DNA from: Lactonifactor sp. BIOML-A5
GTDB taxonomy: Bacteria; Bacillota; Clostridia; Lachnospirales; Lachnospiraceae
Direction of reading: 5' to 3'
Assembly (NCBI RefSeq): GCF_009677585.1
Contig: NZ_WKYV01000039.1
Coordinates: 1-34,349, forward strand
Length of the DNA: 34,349 bases
How positions within the stretch are numbered: the first letter of the stretch is position 1; every line of letters begins with the position of its first letter. Shown piece after piece: positions 7,654 through 15,831 of the stretch. Made by a program: the position numbers and the translations under genes. The notes under the pieces are model-generated. The model was not told the DNA's origin. It saw only the letters and a program-made list of their open reading frames with translations, and made no database searches.

Positions 7654-9915
7654 CTATGGTCTATTATACTGTCTGTCCCTGTATTTTTCAATTGTGGTTT
7701 TATTTCCGTCTAAAAACGCCTGTACGGCGCCGCCCTCCCAGGTCATAAATATGTGGCTTCCGGATTTCTCCAGGCGTTCCAGAGTCTCCTTGTGGGGATG
7801 CCCGTAAGAATTTCCCAAACCGCTGGATATCACCGCTGCCTTTGGCTTTACAGCCTTCAGAAAGCTTTCCCCGGAGGAATTCCTGGAGCCGTGGTGCGCC
7901 ACCTTCAGGATGTCATAAGGAGAACACTTATCCTCTCCTAATAATTTTTCTACCTTTTGCTCACCCTCCCCCTCGAGATCTCCCGTAAAGAGGATCCGGC
8001 ATTCTCCGTAGGAAACTTCAATAACCTGGGAGCCGCTGTTTGTCTCCTCTCCATAGAATCCCCTGTCCGGGTGCAGACAGGATAGATGCAGCATTCCATC
8101 CTCCATAGTATCTCCCTGTGTCAGACGGAGGATCCGGCATCCAGCCGCCTTACCCAATTTTTCTAATTTCTTCAGTTCCTTATTTGTATCCTTCCATCCC
8201 GGCAGAACCAAGTTCCGTATCTTCAGAGACGTCTCCTTTCCCTCTATTGCCTCCAGAAGTTCCAGTATTCCATTCATATGATCTGAATCTGTATGTGAAA
8301 CCATAACATAGTCCAGATACTGAATGCCCTCGTATTTTAGAAATGGAAGTATACGGTAAGTGCCCACCTTTGCAATACTGCTGCTCCCTCCGTCTATGAG
8401 AAAGGACTGTCCCAGAGGCGTCTCTATCACTGCACTGTCTCCCTGCCCTACATCCAGAAAAGTCACCTTCAGATTTTCATGATTTCTGTTCTGCATAAGA
8501 GGAAGTGCACATAGGAGAAAAATTGCTGCCGCCAGCCACCTTTTACCTTTAATCCTTAACCTGAGGAAGCCCCAGGTCTCTCCCTTACTATGCTTCCAGG
8601 TCAGCAGCAGCAGTGCTAGAAATGCATAATACATCACAATCTTCCAGAAAGCAGGCCTGCCCAGTATCAGCGTTATCCCAGGAATCCCTTGTATCTGCCT
8701 CCCTGCTGTCTGATATAGAGTCAGCAAGCTCTTAGCCGGTAAAAGCAGGAGTCTCCCTGCATCCGCTGAGATAAAAGCCGCCGTCATCCCTCCGGCGCCG
8801 GATATAAGAACTGCCGCCACGGTAGGCAGTACAAGGAGATTAAAAAAGAAACCAAATAGGGGTACTTCATAAAAAAAGTACAATACTACCGGAGTACTTA
8901 TCATCCAGACTGCCAGGCCGGATAAAAGATACTGCGCTGCGCGGCCAGTCTTTTCCTTCTGCATCAGGGGAAGCACCAGGCCAATTCCCAGCACAGCGCC
9001 GAATGACAGCAAGAAGCTGCTGTCATAGAGATAGCCCGGGCTGTCCATTAGAAGCAGAATACCTGCGAGACTGAGAGCAGAGAGCAGATCGTAGGTCCTT
9101 CCAATCCACTTTGCCCCGGTAACCGCAGCAAACATAATAAATGCCCGCAGTGTAGAAACGCTTCCTCCGGTAAGCAGTCCGTAACTTAATAAAACGAAGA
9201 CAGAAATCCCTGCCGACAAGCCCAAACTGCCTCCGGCTTTTCGCAATACCTTATAGAGTCCCATGCCCAGAATGGAGAGATGGAGACCTGAAATCGACAG
9301 AATATGGGATATTCCCAGCATCTGAAATTGTGACTTTATTTCTCGGTCCATGCCGCTTTTCTCACCCAAGAGCATAGCACATAAAATAGCTCCTGTACGT
9401 TCATCGGCAATGTTCTGGAGGTTTTCTTTCAAGGTATTTCTAAGTCTGTACAGTGCCTCTTTATATACAGAATAGCTCTCCCCGGGAGACTGAATCTCCT
9501 CTCCTTCCATGGTATAGTAAACCTTCCGGGCTCTGTAATAGGCTCTTTCGTTAAATTGTCCTGGATTGGAAGGCAGATCTGTTTCCTTCAGAATGCCTCT
9601 GGCTCCCAGAAGACTTCCCATAGGATATAGGGCTTCCCCTTCCTCTGGTTTATATGTAACTTTTACTTGTTCAATGGGATATAATTCAGATTGATACGTC
9701 AGAACGACGTTTTTTAGATAATAGATATAGACAGAATCTCTTTCTTCCTTTTGGTACAGTTCCCCCGTAATTACCGCCCATTCTCCGGATTCCAGACAGC
9801 TGCGTACTCCCGGGGTACGGGAGGACTCTCTGCATCCAGAGAGTCCACTTATATCACACAGCCAGATGACAGCCATAAACAAAAGGCATATCACACAGAG
9901 CGGCCGCTTTATCAT
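7654..9915 (-). CDS. comEC: ComEC/Rec2-family DNA uptake channel
   Basis: 753 residues. The N-terminus has membrane segments and a DUF4131 region (about 1-150). The polytopic Competence domain follows (about 165-440; LGISHILSISGLHLSILGMGLY is diagnostic). The C-terminal metallo-beta-lactamase-like domain (about 480-740) has LDVGQGDSAVIETP, HTDSDH (541-546), FTGDLEGEGE and HHGSRNSS. ComEC moves single-stranded DNA across the membrane in natural transformation, and the lactamase-like domain is proposed to degrade one strand. The gene starts at an ATG in an ATGA overlap with the upstream lipoprotein gene, implying translational coupling. The sequence appears intact. Whether the strain is transformable cannot be told. 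Confidence 0.94.
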   Translation of the reverse strand: MIKRPLCVICLLFMAVIWLCDISGLSGCRESSRTPGVRSCLESGEWAVITGELYQKEERDSVYIYYLKNVVLTYQSELYPIEQVKVTYKPEEGEALYPMGSLLGARGILKETDLPSNPGQFNERAYYRARKVYYTMEGEEIQSPGESYSVYKEALYRLRNTLKENLQNIADERTGAILCAMLLGEKSGMDREIKSQFQMLGISHILSISGLHLSILGMGLYKVLRKAGGSLGLSAGISVFVLLSYGLLTGGSVSTLRAFIMFAAVTGAKWIGRTYDLLSALSLAGILLLMDSPGYLYDSSFLLSFGAVLGIGLVLPLMQKEKTGRAAQYLLSGLAVWMISTPVVLYFFYEVPLFGFFFNLLVLPTVAAVLISGAGGMTAAFISADAGRLLLLPAKSLLTLYQTAGRQIQGIPGITLILGRPAFWKIVMYYAFLALLLLTWKHSKGETWGFLRLRIKGKRWLAAAIFLLCALPLMQNRNHENLKVTFLDVGQGDSAVIETPLGQSFLIDGGSSSIAKVGTYRILPFLKYEGIQYLDYVMVSHTDSDHMNGILELLEAIEGKETSLKIRNLVLPGWKDTNKELKKLEKLGKAAGCRILRLTQGDTMEDGMLHLSCLHPDRGFYGEETNSGSQVIEVSYGECRILFTGDLEGEGEQKVEKLLGEDKCSPYDILKVAHHGSRNSSGESFLKAVKPKAAVISSGLGNSYGHPHKETLERLEKSGSHIFMTWEGGAVQAFLDGNKTTIEKYRDRQYNRP

Positions 9916-10835
9916 GGTGATGCCTCCTCGACTAATGAGTAATCACTGCTGAAAAACTGATCCAGATCTACACTTTCACGGAATGTTTTCTTCGTCTCCC
10001 CGTTGACGGATATCTGTACCTTTGTAACATGGCAGGCATCCACCAGGGAGTTTACAATGGAATAGATTGGTATACTCTCCTGCACTGTCAATGTCTGATC
10101 CAGAAATGTCTTGTCCAGATTAACATAGCCAATCCCCTCAGATATAGATACCCCAAGTATCTTAGTATCCGGAGACAGTGTGGGATAAGTTCCGTCCTGG
10201 CGGGGTCCCTTAATAAGCTGCTGGACTACCACCTTCTCCAGAGGTACGTTGCTGCTGTAGTATACCTTTACCTGCTCCTTTTTCAGTCTGTCTCCGGTTT
10301 CATTGGTAAAGTAGAGATCCAGGGTAGTAAACAGATAGGAATTTATATTCTTGCCTTCATTTTCCACAAAGGTATCTCCATCCATAGTTCCCAAAGGATT
10401 CCCGCTGTTATCCGCAGCAGGTTCCCCCTCAATCAGAAACTGCACCCCTGTGACACCCGGAATCTGTATAAATGATTTTACGATCCCCGCCCGGGCTAAT
10501 ATCTCCCGCGTGTTTGATAACTCACTGTATTCTTTCGAAAAATTCACAGTCAGGATGGTGTTCTCAAAGGTATAATCCTTAAGCTTCACGGACTTGGGAA
10601 GAATACTTTTATACGTTTCATCTGTCACCTCCTCCTGTACCAGTTCCGCCATCTCCTGTATCATACTCTCCGTCTTTCTCTCTTCCGGAACATAATTCTT
10701 TGTGACAATCCCGGTTTCCTCGGCATTGACATAGTATTTATGATACTCCGATGATTTTTCCACTGTTTTGTTTTCACAGCCGCTCAGAAGGAAAGCCATG
10801 CCTATGATTATGAAATATTTCCACTGTTTTTTCAA
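9912..10835 (-). CDS. GerMN-domain lipoprotein
   Basis: 307 residues. An N-terminal signal ends in the lipobox LLSGC (Cys20). Two GerMN-type domains follow, about residues 55-150 and 190-290. The second is clear: VVVQQLIKGPRQDGTYPTLSPDTKILGVSISEGIGYVNLD. The family includes B. subtilis GerM and actinobacterial LpqB. The TTG at 10835 is the preferred start because GGAGG lies 8 nt upstream; the GTG at 10844 is part of that binding site. It begins just after the kinase gene and overlaps comEC by 4 nt. Placement after a regulator-kinase pair suggests a modulator of the kinase, as reported for LpqB, but a sporulation role like GerM is the alternative. Confidence 0.85.
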   Translation of the reverse strand: MKKQWKYFIIIGMAFLLSGCENKTVEKSSEYHKYYVNAEETGIVTKNYVPEERKTESMIQEMAELVQEEVTDETYKSILPKSVKLKDYTFENTILTVNFSKEYSELSNTREILARAGIVKSFIQIPGVTGVQFLIEGEPAADNSGNPLGTMDGDTFVENEGKNINSYLFTTLDLYFTNETGDRLKKEQVKVYYSSNVPLEKVVVQQLIKGPRQDGTYPTLSPDTKILGVSISEGIGYVNLDKTFLDQTLTVQESIPIYSIVNSLVDACHVTKVQISVNGETKKTFRESVDLDQFFSSDYSLVEEASP

Positions 10836-10847
10836 CTCGTTCACCTC

Positions 10848-12338
10848 CTAAGAAATATGAATCAGAGGAATACGAACGGAGAATGTCGTTCCTTCTTTTT
10901 CTTTGCTGTATACTTTTATGGCGCCCCGGTGCATTACAATGGCATTCCTTGTAATAGCCAGCCCCAGTCCTGTACCGCCAATTTCTCTGGAATGAGACTT
11001 ATCCACCCGGTAAAATCGTTCAAAAATACGATCCAGTGACTCTTCCGGAATTCCCATACCGGAATCTGCCACAGTCACATAGAAATATTTATGGTCTGCG
11101 TTGAGGGACACCCTTACCCATCCGTCTTCAACATTATATTTGATCGCATTCTCCACCAGATTAGACAGTGCCAGAGTAAGCTTTGTCTCATCAATCTCCG
11201 CATTCACAGGACGGAAGCTGTCCAGTATCAATTCTATATTCTTTCTGGCTGCAATAGGCTGCAGGCGTTTTAGTATCACCTCCAGCAGATCATTGATGTT
11301 GACCAGCTCTATATGAAGCTCAGATGCCTTTTTATCCAGCTTCACCAGTTCCAGCAGGTCTGTAATGATTTTATTTTCCCGATCTATCTCCAGAGTGATA
11401 TCCTGCATGAATTCCTGGTATAGTTCTATGGGTACATTTTCCTGCCCTACCAGGGAGTCTGCCAGCACCTTCATAGAAGTAAGCGGCGTCTTCAGCTCAT
11501 GGGATACATTAGAGACAAATTCCTGTCTGGACTCATCCAGTACTTTCATTCTTCCCAGCATCTTATTAAACGCATTTGTAATTAATTCTGTCTCTGTATA
11601 ATCCGGAACAGAGATCTCCTCGTCCAGATATCCGTCTGTCAGATCCTCTATGGAACGGGTTACTCTCGCAAAAGGCTTTACCAGAATTCCTGCCAGAATA
11701 TAGCCAAATACCAGGACCAGAATACAGATGACCAGAAGGAGAAGAGCCCCCTTCTGCTCAAGTACATCAATGTTTCCCTCAATCTCACTGGTAGAACTGC
11801 TGATAAGCATCACACCCATCACCTTTTTCGTCTCCAGATTCTGGATGGGAGAAGTCAGTTCAATATAAGCGTTCTTGTTATCGTAGTGAGTGGTATTATT
11901 GCCGTTGAAGCAGTCAATCACTTCCTCGGATAACGCGTATTTCCCCTCGTCCAGATTATACGTATCTTTAATAATTTTAAACTCATCGTTAATGACCAGA
12001 ATCCTGCCACTGTAAACGGTGGACAGCATAGACATGGCACTGTTGCTTACCTCCGAATCCGTGTGATTCAGATAATCTTCACTGGCCAGCTGATTGCACA
12101 GAATATCGCACTGATTTTTAACATTGATGCTGCGCAGGGACACAGCCCGGTTTTCGTAGCTTTTTACAAGTCCGTTTTCAATAATCACGCTGGGGACTAT
12201 ACCGATTACGACCAGGATAAGCATAATCCGGAATCTGAGACTTTTAAAAAATGTAAACTTTCTTTTTAAATTGATTATGGCTATCGACTCCCCTTTACTC
12301 AGAACAGCCCTGATGCAGACTGCTTCAGGGCCATCCAA
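10848..12338 (-). CDS. Sensor histidine kinase (HAMP, HisKA, HATPase), WalK/MtrB-like
   Basis: 496 residues from a TTG start with AAAGG 7 nt upstream. Two membrane segments (about 36-55 and 196-220) bracket an extracytoplasmic sensor region of about 140 residues. A HAMP domain follows (about 218-270). The phosphorylation site is FVSNVSHELKTPLTS with His280. The ATPase domain shows NLVENAIKYN, DSGMGIPEE, IFERFYRVDKSHSR and GGTGLGLAI. No PAS domain is evident, unlike B. subtilis WalK. It lies 12 nt after the response regulator gene, its obvious partner, and just before the GerMN lipoprotein. A 7-bp hairpin (12307-12313 with 12325-12331) spans codons 3-11, and an AAAGGGGAG further in (about 12290) has no standard in-frame start after it, so the start is not certain. 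Confidence 0.88.
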   Translation of the reverse strand: MDGPEAVCIRAVLSKGESIAIINLKRKFTFFKSLRFRIMLILVVIGIVPSVIIENGLVKSYENRAVSLRSINVKNQCDILCNQLASEDYLNHTDSEVSNSAMSMLSTVYSGRILVINDEFKIIKDTYNLDEGKYALSEEVIDCFNGNNTTHYDNKNAYIELTSPIQNLETKKVMGVMLISSSTSEIEGNIDVLEQKGALLLLVICILVLVFGYILAGILVKPFARVTRSIEDLTDGYLDEEISVPDYTETELITNAFNKMLGRMKVLDESRQEFVSNVSHELKTPLTSMKVLADSLVGQENVPIELYQEFMQDITLEIDRENKIITDLLELVKLDKKASELHIELVNINDLLEVILKRLQPIAARKNIELILDSFRPVNAEIDETKLTLALSNLVENAIKYNVEDGWVRVSLNADHKYFYVTVADSGMGIPEESLDRIFERFYRVDKSHSREIGGTGLGLAITRNAIVMHRGAIKVYSKEKEGTTFSVRIPLIHIS

Positions 12339-12350
12339 ATACTTGCCTTT

Positions 12351-13043
12351 TTATGATACTTGGAAATAATATCCCACACCCCATTTGGTATGGACATATC
12401 TTGGTTCACTTGGATTTTCTTCGATCTTCTCACGAAGTCTTCGGATATGTACATCCACGGTTCTGACATCTCCGGGATATTCATATCCCCACACTATATT
12501 CAAAAGACTTTCCCGGCTGTAAACCTTGTTAGGATTATGCACCAGCAGCTCAAGAACATCAAACTCTTTGGCTGTAAGATTAATTTCCTTACCGCTGATA
12601 AAAACACGTCTGCCCTCACAGTCCAGCTTTAGTTCCCCAACCGTAATCATTTTTGACTTTTCATCTTCCTGTTCCTGCTTTTTTGTACGACGCATGATTG
12701 CTTTAATCCGGGCTTTTACTTCCAAAATATTAAAGGGTTTTGTAATATAATCATCCGCACCATACTCCAGTCCCAGAATCTTGTCCATATCCTCGCCTTT
12801 GGCGGTTAGCATAACTATAGGGACATTAGAAAACTCACGGATTTGCTGACATACCTCAAGGCCCGTCAGCTTAGGCAGCATAATATCCAGCAAAATTATA
12901 TCGTATTCGTTTTCCTTTGCCATATTCAAAGCTTCTTCTCCATCGTACGCGCACTCGACACTCATACCATCCTGTTCCAGGCTGAAACGGATTCCCTTTA
13001 CAATCAGTTTTTCATCATCAACGACTAATACCTTTTTACTCAT
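12351..13043 (-). CDS. OmpR/PhoB-family response regulator, WalR/MtrA-like
   Basis: 230 residues. The receiver domain (1-120) has the acidic pair DD (9-10), phospho-acceptor Asp53 in LLDIMLP, and Lys102 in ITKPF. The winged-helix DNA-binding domain (about 130-228) contains LTAKEFDVLELLVHNPNKVYSRE-type and RTVDVHIRRLREKIEENPSEPRYVHTKWGVGYYF-type sequence, strongly reminiscent of WalR and MtrA. It would bind DNA as a dimer once phosphorylated by the adjacent kinase. The ATG has GAGGAGAAAATA upstream. It lies 15 nt after comEA and belongs to the same operon. Its regulon is unknown; control of cell-wall genes is an inference from similarity. Confidence 0.92.
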   Translation of the reverse strand: MSKKVLVVDDEKLIVKGIRFSLEQDGMSVECAYDGEEALNMAKENEYDIILLDIMLPKLTGLEVCQQIREFSNVPIVMLTAKGEDMDKILGLEYGADDYITKPFNILEVKARIKAIMRRTKKQEQEDEKSKMITVGELKLDCEGRRVFISGKEINLTAKEFDVLELLVHNPNKVYSRESLLNIVWGYEYPGDVRTVDVHIRRLREKIEENPSEPRYVHTKWGVGYYFQVS

Positions 13044-13058
13044 TATTTTCTCCTCGTA

Positions 13059-13709
13059 TTAAATGGTAATCAAATCCGCAATTTTCTGAAAAACCTTGCC
13101 CTTTATCCCTGAAATCTCCTGCAGCTCCTCTATAGAGGTAAATCTGCCGTGAGTTTCCCTATACTCTATGATGGATGAGGCTTTTACTTCCCCGATTCCC
13201 GGAAGCGTCTGAAGCTCTTCTGCAGTAGCTGTATTCAGATTCACCTTTCCATCTCCCAAAGTATTACCCGGGCGTTCTTCTTCCTGGGGAATTTCTTCCC
13301 CCTGCTCTCTTTTTTCCTGTGCCTCTTCTCTGGTGTAGATCCGAATCTGCGTTCCATCTTCTATGACAGCTGCCTGATTTACATACGTTTCGTCAGCATC
13401 TTCCGTAAATCCTCCCGCTGCACTGACAGCCTCATAGACACGCGCTCCCCCATTCAGATGATACACACCCGGCTGGTTTACAGCCCCGCATATATAGATA
13501 CAGATCTCAGGCGGCTTTTCTTCTGCTTCTTTTGATTGTTCTTTTGTCTCTGTCTGGGAGTTATCCTGCCCATCCTCTCCCCGGACGCCCTCCTCTTCGG
13601 CGTGTCCAAACTGCACTTCCGGTGCTTTTTGTCCACAGGCGCATAATACCTGGCATAACAGCCACAATAATACCAAAAAGTATATTGGTAATATTTTATT
13701 TCTTAACAT
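13059..13709 (-). CDS. comEA: ComEA-family DNA-binding competence protein
   Basis: 216 residues. An N-terminal hydrophobic segment with a possible lipobox LCAC (Cys25) would anchor it outside the membrane. A charged Glu/Gln-rich linker follows, then an SLBB domain (about 70-125; IYICGAVNQPGVYHL). The C-terminus has paired helix-hairpin-helix motifs (VNLNTATAEELQTLPGIGE and the following FTSIEELQEISGIKG). ComEA captures double-stranded DNA for ComEC. The ATG at 13709 is chosen because AAGGAG lies about 9 nt upstream; an in-frame extension of 17 codons lacks a site. It heads the operon that ends with comEC-holA. Confidence 0.92.
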   Translation of the reverse strand: MLRNKILPIYFLVLLWLLCQVLCACGQKAPEVQFGHAEEEGVRGEDGQDNSQTETKEQSKEAEEKPPEICIYICGAVNQPGVYHLNGGARVYEAVSAAGGFTEDADETYVNQAAVIEDGTQIRIYTREEAQEKREQGEEIPQEEERPGNTLGDGKVNLNTATAEELQTLPGIGEVKASSIIEYRETHGRFTSIEELQEISGIKGKVFQKIADLITI

Positions 13710-13770
13710 ATGCACATCTCCTTTACAGCGTATTCCGCTATAAGGTCCCACATCATGCACAGCTACCTTT

Positions 13771-13799
13771 ATTGTAGCGAATTTGCCAGGTGATTACAA
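13771..13799 (-). promoter_or_regulatory. Possible promoter of the comEA operon
   Basis: Minus strand TTGTAA (13799-13794), a 17-nt spacer and TACAAT (13776-13771). It sits in the short gap between the YdcZ-type gene and comEA, about 60 nt before the comEA start. The -10 box is five of six to consensus, the -35 four of six. Confidence 0.45.
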
Positions 13800-13822
13800 T
13801 ACAGAATCTTAAATTTGCGTTT

Positions 13823-14257
13823 TTATTTCTGCCATTTAAAGAGAACAATGCCTCCAATAGCAATCAGCATCCCAAAAAGCTTTCTCCATTCAAAAGGCTG
13901 TTTGTCCACACCAAACATCCCAAACAGTTCGATCACATATGCAATTCCCAGCTGAGCAATTACAATCAGCATCGCTGCTTTCGCCGGCCCGAGAGAACTC
14001 ATACTCTGAATTACGGTAACAGTAATAAATGCACCAATTACCCCTCCCAACAGAATGTATTTGTGATCCACCTGGGCTAATGCCATCACCTTCTCCCTTC
14101 CGGTAAAGAGCCAGGCCCCCACACATACCACAAAAGCCGACAGCTGTACCCACCCTGTAGATACCCACAAACTGGTCTGTTTTGTAAGCTCTGTATTAAA
14201 TACTCCTTGTACACTCATCAAAGCCCCAGATATAAGCGCAACTATTATACCCCACAT
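13823..14257 (-). CDS. YdcZ/DUF606-type DMT membrane protein
   Basis: 144 residues with about five hydrophobic helices: MWGIIVALISGALMSVQGVF, a Trp/Val-rich second helix, YILLGGVIGAFITVTVIQSM, AAMLIVIAQLGIAYVIEL and LFGMLIAIGGIVLF. This matches the small DMT_YdcZ family of the drug/metabolite transporter superfamily. Members are presumed half-size transporters that dimerise; substrates are mostly unknown. The ATG at 14257 is chosen because GGAGG lies 8 nt upstream; the earlier ATG at 14272 overlaps that binding site. It appears to be a single-gene unit between the arg operon and the com operon. Confidence 0.85.
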   Translation of the reverse strand: MWGIIVALISGALMSVQGVFNTELTKQTSLWVSTGWVQLSAFVVCVGAWLFTGREKVMALAQVDHKYILLGGVIGAFITVTVIQSMSSLGPAKAAMLIVIAQLGIAYVIELFGMFGVDKQPFEWRKLFGMLIAIGGIVLFKWQK

Positions 14258-14321
14258 AGATGCAACCTCCATTTTTTTATATTTTTCTTAGGTTGTGCAA
14301 AATCGTGAGGTTTATTCGTAA

Positions 14322-14350
14322 ATTATAGTTTTGTGTAATAGTTTTGTGTA
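14322..14350 (-). promoter_or_regulatory. Possible promoter of the YdcZ-type gene
   Basis: Minus strand TACACA (14350-14345), 17-nt spacer, TATAAT (14327-14322). The -10 is perfect, the -35 four of six. It falls inside the 13-bp tandem repeat and is about 65 nt before the gene. Confidence 0.4.
14325..14350. repeat. 13-bp perfect tandem duplication
   Basis: ATAGTTTTGTGTA occurs twice head to tail at 14325-14337 and 14338-14350, directly beside the inverted-repeat element. Confidence 0.9.
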
Positions 14351-14498
14351 TGTGAAGTTCGGGGTTATGCAGTCGGGGAGGGAGGCGTTTCAGACGGACG
14401 GATATAGAAGGGAGCACCGGGGAGACAGGGCCCGGCCCCTGGCCTGGCCCTGTCTCCCCGGTGCTCCCTTCTATATCCTGACAGAGACTCACTTCACA
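14351..14498. repeat. Long palindromic element with a perfect 32-bp stem
   Basis: Arms 14400-14431 and 14447-14478 are perfect 32-nt reverse complements. Five more inner pairs with one mismatch (14432-14437 with 14441-14446) leave a 3-nt loop. Outer arms 14351-14358 and 14491-14498 (TGTGAAGT / ACTTCACA) also pair. No T-run follows on either strand, so it is not a standard intrinsic terminator. It looks like a MITE or REP-type palindrome. Confidence 0.85.
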
Positions 14499-14537
14499 TT
14501 CGCGGAAAACGGGTGGGGAAGGTCGAACGCTGTACAC

Positions 14538-14565
14538 TTTTCCTCTTGTTTTCCTCTTGTTTTCC
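14538..14565. repeat. 11-bp tandem repeat, about 2.5 copies
   Basis: TTTTCCTCTTG is repeated at 14538-14548 and 14549-14559, followed by a partial TTTTCC. Confidence 0.85.
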
Positions 14566-14643
14566 ACTATTGATAACTAGATGTTTTGGATAAATAGCGA
14601 ACCCCCTTGAACTTCCCCATACCCAGGTGAGAGGAATCCCAAA

Positions 14644-15831
14644 TCACAAACTCATTTCCAACCTTCTCACCATCTCGTCCACATCCTCCATCCCAATGAC
14701 AAGAGGAGGAACAAATCGCAGCACATCAGTCCCCGCCGAAATGATAATCAGTCCCTGTTCCAATGCCCTGCTGACAATCTCGCCCACGGGACGGCCGGTG
14801 ACTACGACTCCCTGCATCAGGCCTTTTCCCCGCCTTTCCGTGAAGAAATCATATTTTTCCACCAGCTCGTCCAGTTTCTTCTCCAGATAGGGCGCAATTT
14901 CATTTACGTGTTCCACAATTTTCTCTTCCCGGAACACATCAAATACCTTGTTCACTGCCGTGCAGGCAAATGGATTGCCTCCGTAAGTGGTGCCGTGATC
15001 GCCCGGAACTAAGGATGCATCCGCTGTCTTTTTATTCAGCACAAAAGCGCCTACCGGAACACCGCATCCCAGTGCTTTTGCACTTGTCATGATATCAGGT
15101 TCTATACCGTAAGACTGATAGGCAAACATGGATCCCGTTCTTCCCATCCCGCACTGGATTTCATCCAGAACCAGGAGTATATCCTTTTCGTCGCAGATGG
15201 ACCGGATACCTTTCAGGAACTCTGGTTCTGCAGGATAAATCCCGCCTTCTCCCTGAACAGTTTCCAGGATAATTGCACAGGTCCTGTCTGTAATCTGCGC
15301 TTTTACACTTTCCAAATCATTGAACCGGGCAAACTTTACTCCGCCAATCAGCGGTTTGAAGGGTTCCTGGTAATGGGTGTTGCCTGTCACTGACAAGGCC
15401 CCCAGACTTCTGCCGTGGAAGGAGTGATGCATAGCAATGATCTCGTGATCCGTCCTTCCATCCTTTAGGTATGCATATTTTCTCGCTGCCTTGATGGCGC
15501 CCTCAATGGCCTCAGTGCCGCTGTTAGTAAAGAATACTTTACTCAGTCCGCTGGCCTCACACAGTTTGCCTGCTGCCTCAATGGCAGGTACATTATAATA
15601 TAAATTAGAGGTGTGAATAAGCTTATCTATCTGTGCTTTTAACGCATTATTATATCCCGTATGCCCGTAGCCAAGGGCAAAGACTGCAATCCCTGCTCCA
15701 AAATCCAGATACTCCTTACCTTCCACATCGTATAGACGGACGCCTTCTCCTCTGTCCAGAACCGTCTGAAACCGGTTGTAGGTATGCAAAATCACCTGTT
15801 CTGCCTGCTCTATATATGTATTATTACTCAT
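14644..15831 (-). CDS. argD: Acetylornithine aminotransferase
   Basis: 395 residues, class III PLP-dependent aminotransferase. Visible motifs: [13 protein letters not shown] near the N-terminus, [19 protein letters not shown] (PLP phosphate pocket), [27 protein letters not shown], and the Schiff-base lysine in [13 protein letters not shown]. It makes N-acetylornithine from N-acetylglutamate semialdehyde and glutamate in arginine synthesis. The ATG at 15831 is preferred over an upstream in-frame ATG at 15852: it overlaps the argB stop in ATGAGTAA, giving translational coupling, and it starts [20 protein letters not shown] as in relatives. Last gene of argCJBD. Confidence 0.95.
   Translation of the reverse strand: MSNNTYIEQAEQVILHTYNRFQTVLDRGEGVRLYDVEGKEYLDFGAGIAVFALGYGHTGYNNALKAQIDKLIHTSNLYYNVPAIEAAGKLCEASGLSKVFFTNSGTEAIEGAIKAARKYAYLKDGRTDHEIIAMHHSFHGRSLGALSVTGNTHYQEPFKPLIGGVKFARFNDLESVKAQITDRTCAIILETVQGEGGIYPAEPEFLKGIRSICDEKDILLVLDEIQCGMGRTGSMFAYQSYGIEPDIMTSAKALGCGVPVGAFVLNKKTADASLVPGDHGTTYGGNPFACTAVNKVFDVFREEKIVEHVNEIAPYLEKKLDELVEKYDFFTERRGKGLMQGVVVTGRPVGEIVSRALEQGLIIISAGTDVLRFVPPLVIGMEDVDEMVRRLEMSL

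Larger units (their letters stand above)
14258..14643. other. 386-bp non-coding block between argD and the YdcZ-type gene
   Basis: No convincing gene. It holds a 13-bp tandem duplication (14325-14350), a large perfect inverted repeat (14400-14478), an 11-bp tandem repeat (14538-14565) and the inverted copy of a 15-mer from 246-260. Reading frames across it follow the palindrome and lack ribosome binding sites. Confidence 0.6.

Noticed and set aside
14400..14478. The 32-bp palindrome as the argCJBD intrinsic terminator
   Set aside because: No T-run on either strand, and it lies more than 160 nt beyond the argD stop.
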